Program-made: the position numbers and the translations under genes
In this document: one piece after another, positions 57,201 through 64,000 of the stretch
How positions within the stretch are numbered: position 1 is the first letter of the stretch
How the letters are laid out: each line of letters opens with the position of its first letter
Assembly (NCBI RefSeq): GCF_023973825.1
Contig: NC_090125.1
Coordinates: 3,135,412 to 3,199,411 of the forward strand
Length of the DNA stretch: 64,000 nt
DNA from: Plasmodium brasilianum
Taxonomy: Eukaryota; Apicomplexa; Aconoidasida; Haemosporida; Plasmodiidae
Direction: 5' to 3'
Notes under the pieces: model-generated
Seen by the model: the letters and a program-made list of their open reading frames with translations, nothing else
The model's database searches: none
What the model was told of the DNA's origin: nothing

Positions 57201-60200
57201 ACCTCGTTCTCTAATTGGGTGAATGTAATAGATAAATTTCTATTTCTTTTTATATCCCTTGAATAACGCCTTGATATATTTTTTTTTTGTTGGTACTTTT
57301 CATTAAAACTGTCCATGTATAATTTTGATGCATTTTTTTTTATTTCTATATCTTCTTTTACTTTATCCACTTGTAAACTTTTGTCGAATTTCGACATAAG
57401 TATTGTGTGCATATCATTATAACTATTACTTCGTAGCAATCTCGATCCACTATTACAAAGAGTATTGACAATTTTTTCATATGAGCAATTTAATTCATAT
57501 CTATTTTTGCTTCTATCAACATGGTTAATTGTATTATAGTTATTTTCATGAAGAATAAAGAAGTATTCATTTTGTGCTGCATTATCTTCGCCATTCAATG
57601 ATGTAATGCTTTCTCCATTGCGTGCTTCATTATGTTCTCCATTACGTGCTGCATTATATTCTCCATTACGTGCTGCATTATATTCTCCATTACGTGCTGC
57701 ATTATATTCTCCATTACATGCTGCATTATATTCTCCATTACATGCTGCATTATATTCTCCATTACGTGCTGCATTATATTCTCCATTACGTGCTGCATTA
57801 AATCCTGCATTTCCCTTTTTACACTTATTTTTTCTACTTGCATATTTATAGTCTAACTGTTTTAGTAGTTTTAAACTGTTAGACGTGTCGCATTTGTTTG
57901 TATTTTTATCAGAAAATTTAAAATAATTATGATTATTATTATCATTACTATTGTCGTTATTATTATCATTATAATTATTATTATCGTTACTACTGTCGTT
58001 GCTATTATCGTTGCTATTATCGTTATTATTACTGTTACTATTTTTATTAGTCTGCGCCAAATTGGATGAATTTATGAAGTATTCATTCTTAAATGGTTGG
58101 GAAAAATTCGCGTCATTTTGTAAGATATCTAAGTTATTATTTACCTTACGATCTTGAGCTCTAAATTTATTATTCGTCTGATATATATTATTATCTGCCA
58201 CCACATGATTATTTTTAAGATCTAATGACTTTATTAAATCACATGAATTCTCAAATGTTTTTCCTTCTTTATTATTACGATGTAAATTTTCATATTTAAT
58301 ATTTCCCTTTAGTAACTTCGAACTACTCAGATAAGAATTTACATTATTTAAACTTTTATCCATAATATTATCATCATTTTTATTATCATAAATTTCATTT
58401 TTAGTATATTCCATTTTTTTGTCTATATTATTTGGAATATTCGAGTTAGCTTCTTTATTTTTCATAAATTCTTTCTTTATTCTCTCTCCTGAAGTGCAGT
58501 TTTTCCTACTCATTTTGCTATATAATAAATCGATATAACTTTTCTTGTTTGTGCTTATATTTGAAGATACAAAATTGACATTCTCATTGTTAGCAATAAA
58601 ATTTTCGCTTTTATTATCTCTTTCTTTTCCATTAAAACTTGCGATATCATCACCACTTGTTCTTTCACCAATGGGAGATGCACTTCTTCGAATTATATTG
58701 CTATTGATATAACTAATGTTGTAACCTTTGTTCATGGTAGGAAAATGGTTAATGTTCTTTTCAATATTACAGTGGGAAAGTTTTTCCATTGTATTATCCC
58801 TATCATACTCCGTGTTCTGAAGGAAACAATTATTAATTCTTGCATTGATATTATCACTTACAGATTTTAAGCTTTTTATGTTTTTCCTTTGATCTAATTT
58901 ATGCACACGTTCATAACTAAGCCTATTGTTAACCAGTTCTGAGGCGTTTCCAAATTTTTTAGAAATAAAGTCCCTTTTTTTATTGCCAGATAAAATACTA
59001 TAAAGGTACTTATTCTTTTCAAATAGAAATAAACCTTTTTTATAGGAAAAGTAACGAAAGTACTTTTTAATGTATCTATTTTTTTTATCAGAAGAAGGAA
59101 TATAATGCGCAGCATATTTTTTTAAGTTATATAACAAATTATCAGAATTTCTTTTATGTTTTATGCCCATATTTGCTGTATAGCACAAGAAGTATTTAGA
59201 CAGCTTCACAACGAGCAAGGGTTTACAGTCATTTCTAAAATAATTTTCCCTTAAATAGGAATTCCTAAAGTTATTGTTTCTTTTCACTTTTACCCGTATC
59301 TTTTTTGAGGTAGAAGAAGTAATTCCTTTTTCTTTTTCTGTACAATTTATCAATTTTGACATATTATAAACATGCTCTTTATTCTCTACTTCCTTCGCTT
59401 CACTAATTTTTTCCATATTTTTTATTCCAATTTCCTCCCCTCCAACTTGTAAGTTGGTTTGGTCTATATAATAAAACGGACAGCCTTCCTTTTTTGCACT
59501 GTTTTCTTTATTATCGTTTTTGTACTGTTTTTCAGTAAAATCTCCAGATTTGCTTTTCATTGGAACGTCTTCATTTGTTCCCAATATGTTGTTTCTCTTT
59601 TCTACATAATTTGTTTCAACGACATTTAAATATTTTTCTATTCTTTTTATTCTTTTCTCTGTTTGAATGTAGACATCTATAAAATCTATGTGATTAGAAT
59701 ATAAGTCAATAATTAAATTTTTTTTATTTTTCACGTTATTACTATCACAATCATGAGAAAACAAAAAAAAACTACCATCTTCATCATCTGAATTATGTAA
59801 TTCACTTTTGTGAGATACACAACTTCTATTAAGTTGATATAAAAGTTCATTTATTAGAGTTATATCCATTTTAAACTTGTCCTTAATATGGTTTCCTTCA
59901 GACATATCTTTATTTTTAAACGTATTATAAATATTTTTATTAATACAACTTCTCATGTACTTTAAATAATGATACTCCTCAAGCAACATAAATTTCAGTT
60001 TATGTTTATATTTATTATAAAATGATAGCATATTCACCATCAATTCTTTCTTCTCCTTAATTTCCTTCTGCTTGTTATCCCATCTGAGGAATTTAACGCT
60101 ATCCCTACTGTCCGTGTGAGTATCGTTATTCAAGTGAAAAATATTTCTGTCATGTATTTGTTTACCTGCTTCTTTACAGTCTGTACCTGTTTGTTCACCG

Positions 60201-62741
60201 TTTGCTTTACTTGCCCCTTTGCATCCGGTAGGACATAAGTTCATATATGTTTCAAGTTCATCCAGTAAATTCCCCATTTTTTCATCTCCATTATTTCCTT
60301 TATTTTTAAGCATATTTTTGTCAACTTTCTTTTTACATAATTTTTCATCCAAATCGTCTTTTTTCGCCAGTCGGTTCACATTTGTATTGTTATTGTGCAT
60401 AAAATCATTTTGACCTTTACCTGTATATAGGGTACTCTTTTCAGTGTCCTGATTATTCCTGCTGCTGTTTTTGTTTCTGTTTCTGTTTCTGTATGTGATG
60501 TTCGAGTTAATGTTATCTCTGTTGATGCAATCATCATTGTGATAATAGCTTCCGTTACGTTTGTTATTATCGCTGTTACCTTTAGTGTACTTAATATTGT
60601 AATTATTACGATAATTACTATCATAATTATTAGCATAATGATTGTCATAATGTTCGTCATAATTATTAGAATCATGGGTATGAAAATCCTTTAACATAGA
60701 ACGAATGATACGCACCTGTTCGCCTGAAATATTCCCGTCCTTAAAATTTGCTGAACTAGAATGCATGCTGTATTTAACAAATTTATTCTGTGAAGACTTA
60801 TTGCGTTGCTTTTTTACTTTATTAAGGTATATATTACGCATACTATTTCTTATGATTTTATTATTTCTATATAATGTATATTTTGGTATTCTTATATATT
60901 TTTCTATATTTTTTGTTCCTTTATATTTTGCTTGCACTAGCAGTTGCAAATTCAATTTTTTTCTTTTTTTCTTTAAAAATAAAAACAGGAATTTATTATT
61001 TGATGAGTTATAAAAATTATGCAGAACGCCATTATCCGACTTATTACTTAATGACTTTATTATGTTAACACTATTTTTTGTTTCCCTTTTTTTATTAAAA
61101 GTAACACTGTTTAACGTGTTATCCGTAGGAATATTGTTGCATTCATTTCTAAGAGTAAAAGTTTCGTTCTTTCTTTTTAAATTTGATTTTCTCTCTTTTG
61201 TAGTTTTATCTTTATGACTCTTTCTGTATGCTTTGTCTTTCTGCACGCGTTCGTATGCCATTTCTTTATTTATTTTAACGTTTCTAGGAGCACTATTGTA
61301 ATTTATGCAAGAAGTACAGCTTTCTCCACCATAATTACTACTGCAGGAGTGTATGCAATAATCGTTATTTGGATTTATATTACTGCTATTAGTGCTTCTA
61401 CTGATGGTTTTACTACTGCTTCTATTGATACCTCCCTTTTTGGATAATATTTTCTCCCTTTTACTAAGTATTTTTCTGTGCTTAAGGCTTTTATTTGAAC
61501 CGTTTTCGTGCGCACCTTCATTTTTATGTACTCTTTTGTAGTGTTCATTATCCTGTCCATTGCTATAATTCTGTTCAGTCCTCTTTTCTAGTTCTTTTCC
61601 CTTTTTTACCTTCTCTATTACATTGTCGTTTCTTGCCTTTTCGACTACTTTGTCGTATTTTACCTTTTCGACTACGTTGTCCTCTTTTACCTTTTCTGTT
61701 GCCTTTTCCTTTTTTTCCTTTTCTTTTACTTTCTTATTCTCCATATCCATTTGGTTCTTTTTTTTTTTTTCCCATTCCTCCTCGTAGTTTTGATTATTGA
61801 ACGGAAAATAATTTTTTAATTTTTCATATTCACAAATACTTGGCGTTTTGTGGAATTTCTCACTATCACCAGAAATGGAAGAAAATGGAACGTCCTTCGA
61901 ATAAACATTTTCATTAATTTTTAAAGATGAATCTATTTTTCTTTTATCATTCAAAACTTTTTTCAGTTGAATAACTGATTCTGTTAAATGGTCTGCATTT
62001 TCATCATTAAAATTTTTGCTTTTTCCATATTCTTTTTGATTATTTAATTCAGCATTTATACTTTTCAATTTATTATTTTTTTTTCTTAATTTTTCATTTT
62101 TGTTTTTTATATTTTCCTCTTCAATACTTTTAAATATTCTTTGAAATAGGGTATTTTCTCTAATATTAGACAATCCTAATTTATTATTACGAAAGATCAA
62201 GTTGTAATCATAAAAAACTTCATTACAGCAAAAGGCATTCTCATTTTTATGTTTTGCTATAGGCGCTTCAGCATTTATGTCCTGTTTGTTATCTTTTATA
62301 TTGCATTCATTATCTTTATCATATAAATCTTCACTAAAGATTTTAACAGCTGTTGTTTTTTTTATTTTATGAATATCATCTTTGTAAAATGAATCATCAC
62401 CACTCTTTTCTTGTGTCCCACAATTCTGTATTTTCCTAATGCTCTTTTTGGATTCAGCTAACTCGTTTACTAGACTGTAAAAATAAAACATCCAAATACG
62501 CTTTTATACATACATATACATATACATATATATATATATATATATATGTATAACGTACATTATTACATTCTAAACAAGTAGCGCTTTGAATATCACACGC
62601 AATTGTGCATTTCCTTCGATGCGAAGTTCATATGTGTTTATAAATACACTAATGATATAATATATATATTGACATTTTTGCGTACCTTTCTAAATTTTTA
62701 TCTTCCGTGGGTACTAGCGTAAAACATTTCTGTATGAGCAT
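54293..62741 (-). CDS. Very large Plasmodium protein, unknown function, two exons
   Basis: 2745 aa to the TAG. Exon 1 is 62741-62686 (56 nt, MLIQKCFTLVPTEDKNLE plus two bases) and exon 2 is 62474-54293. The donor AAAG|GTACGC and the acceptor TTTTTACAG join in phase to give EDKNLESLVNELAESKKSIR, a likely coiled coil. I do not recognise the family. Visible features: a charged Lys/Glu region with degenerate EKVKxDNVV units (about 230-300), long basic Asn-rich stretches, an octapeptide repeat NAARNGEY (about 1560-1640), a dodecapeptide repeat NGDKNEKSASPF (about 1865-1915), and near the C-terminus two CxxC pairs (CMFC at about 2253 and CAIC at about 2308), which could be a zinc ribbon. The strongly basic C-terminal end carries KKKLQETEKDKEKKIRKK. 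No signal peptide or membrane segment is evident. The same frame reopens after the stop (53918-54292). Confidence 0.8.
56755..56898 (-). repeat. 36-bp coding repeat in giant gene
   Basis: Four units of about 36 bp encode NGDKNEKSASPF and variants (NGGKNEKNISYF, NDVKSEGD at the degenerate end). The left two units are almost identical at the DNA level; the others have drifted. Confidence 0.85.
57612..57804 (-). repeat. 24-bp coding minisatellite in giant gene
   Basis: About eight units of 24 bp encode NAARNGEY, with Cys replacing Arg in two units (NAACNGEY) and degenerate ends (NEARNGES, TSLNGEDN). The unit leaves all reading frames open, so several spurious open frames overlap it on both strands. 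Confidence 0.9.
62475..62685 (-). other. Intron of the giant gene
   Basis: 211 bp, GTACGC...TTTTTACAG on the minus strand. It includes a TA-alternating tract (62515-62548). The ATG at 62491, which starts the longest unspliced frame, falls inside this intron and encodes only MFYFY from its polypyrimidine tract. Confidence 0.75.
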
Positions 62742-64000
62742 ATTACATTGAAGAAAATGAATTCTGAATTTGCTCAGAAACCATTACTAAGAATATTAAA
62801 TTTTCAATTTACTTATATAACTTGATGATACATTGATTTGCCTTTTAATTCCTTATTGTGTCTTTTCACTTTTTCTTTTTTTTTTTTTCTTATTTCCCTT
62901 ACTATTTTTATTCTCTTTTTGCTGTTTTGTTGCTTTTTTTTTTTTTTTTTTTCTTTTATTTATTCATTTTTGAATTAATAAACTTTTTATGGTACCATTT
63001 TATTCGTTTAGCATAATATTAATTATATCTAAATTTTATAAATCCTATAATTATAAGATTCCTTTTTTTTTTTTAAGATAGTTATTGGAACATAGCATCA
63101 TACACATGTGTGCTATGTTAAAAGCTATATATATCCCAGTTGTAAAAAGTGCGTTTATGCATTTTGCACATACAATTTTATTGAATTATAAATATTTGTT
63201 TGCAATTCAAATTAAATAATCTTGAATAATTGTAAATGGAAATGTTTAATTAGTCTTTATTAAAAGTTTATATAAATATAAATATAAATATGTACATTTA
63301 TACATATACATATGTATATGTACTGTTGAGCTAGGAAGTAGTCATAATGTAAACTCGTGAAAAGTGTATACACATTAACTACAGCACACCAAATTTTCGC
63401 ATAATCATTAAATTAAGATAGTAAAAATAAAAAAGAAGCAAAAAAAATTATAATTATTATAACTATAGATAAAAAAAAATATAAGTATTCCTAAATTTGT
63501 AGGAAAAATGAAAATCTAATGTAAAAGAATAAAAAAAAATTGAAAGCAATAAAAAACATTTCACAAAATTACATATACATTTAATTGGAGGATATAGTCA
63601 GTTCACGCATATAATGGCAGATAGAATTTACAGAAAATACTGAAACGTTTTGAACAATGCATTATTAAGGCAATTTTTAAAATATAATTTATGTTCATAT
63701 GAAAAATATATAATCCTATTTTCTACATGTGCTCGAATAATACAGAAAAAAAAAGTGTAACGATGTGCCAGAGCATTTTTTTTTTCCATGTTAGATAAAA
63801 AAGAGTATTCATAAGATGAATAAATAAGTAGTTAAATGTGTCTTAATGTGTGTATATACATATGTATATCTGCCTATCTGCATATTCTCGTGTATGGACG
63901 CATTTAAGCAAGAATACATTACCCCTTGAAGTTACATCCTTCAGCGGTCACATTTCCTTTCGTAAAAATAAGACTAACATGTGCCTTAATAAATGTTCGT
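62742..64000. promoter_or_regulatory. Upstream region of the giant gene, no gene seen
   Basis: About 1.26 kb to the window end, including a T19 run near 62945 and otherwise mixed A/T DNA. A short upstream ATG (62785, minus strand) opens 13 codons that end just before the exon 1 ATG. The promoter of the minus-strand giant gene should lie here. Confidence 0.55.

Noticed and set aside
57595..57856. Overlapping frames on both strands in the 24-bp repeat of the giant gene
   Set aside because: All frames are open because of the repeat unit; only the minus frame joined to the long ORF is supported.

Overview
This is a window of eukaryotic nuclear DNA from a malaria parasite (Plasmodium). The support is internal. 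Intergenic DNA is extremely AT-rich, with long A and T runs. Proteins carry large Asn/Lys/Glu/Ser-rich insertions and short coding tandem repeats. Introns are small, with GT...AG ends and T-rich acceptors. The protein set is typical of Plasmodium. From memory, the order HSP90 - RING/CCCH splicing factor - dephospho-CoA kinase ... LSm5 ... CLK2 - SEC7 matches a conserved block on P. falciparum chromosome 14. I cannot name the species; the sequence resembles the AT-rich human/simian lineages (P. malariae or P. ovale type) more than P. vivax. No virus, transposon, CRISPR array, bacterial-style operon, rRNA or confident tRNA is visible.

Layout, left to right. 1-1626: no gene. 1627-4629 (-): organellar HSP90 with a C-terminal octapeptide repeat. 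6072-7271 (+): CWC24/RNF113-type splicing factor. 8953-10160 (+): dephospho-CoA kinase, two exons. 11047-16940 (+): gamma-tubulin complex protein of GCP4 type, broken by one frameshift at an A12 run and carrying a lectin-like insertion. 18347-20929 (+): PARN-type poly(A) ribonuclease. 22610-25535 (+): WD40 protein, two exons. 26167-26853 (-): LSm5, three exons. 27733-29852 (-): helical-repeat protein of organellar RNA-binding type, two exons. 31734-33491 (+): AT-hook plus cupin protein resembling CENP-C/Mif2. 35401-39786 (+): CLK-type kinase (CLK2). 40574-50058 (-): giant SEC7 ARF-GEF, broken by one frameshift at an A24 run. 51931-53229 (+): divergent EF-Ts. 54293-62741 (-): very large protein of unknown function, two exons, with an in-frame TAG followed by 124 more open codons. 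62742-64000: no gene.

The genes are independently transcribed housekeeping genes. Several share themes: mRNA processing (CWC24, LSm5, CLK2, PARN), organelle maintenance and translation (HSP90, EF-Ts, helical-repeat protein, perhaps PARN), chromosome segregation and microtubule nucleation (GCP4, CENP-C-like), CoA synthesis (DPCK) and Golgi traffic (SEC7). Exon joins for DPCK, the WD40 gene, LSm5, the helical-repeat gene and the giant gene were worked out by hand from splice signals and reading phase.

I see no multi-gene new system. The best leads are a ConA/L-type-lectin-like domain inside GCP4; the in-frame TAG before a further 124 codons in the giant gene; two single-base frameshifts in coding poly-A tracks; the AT-hook/cupin kinetochore candidate; and two GC-rich hairpins in otherwise AT-only intergenic DNA.
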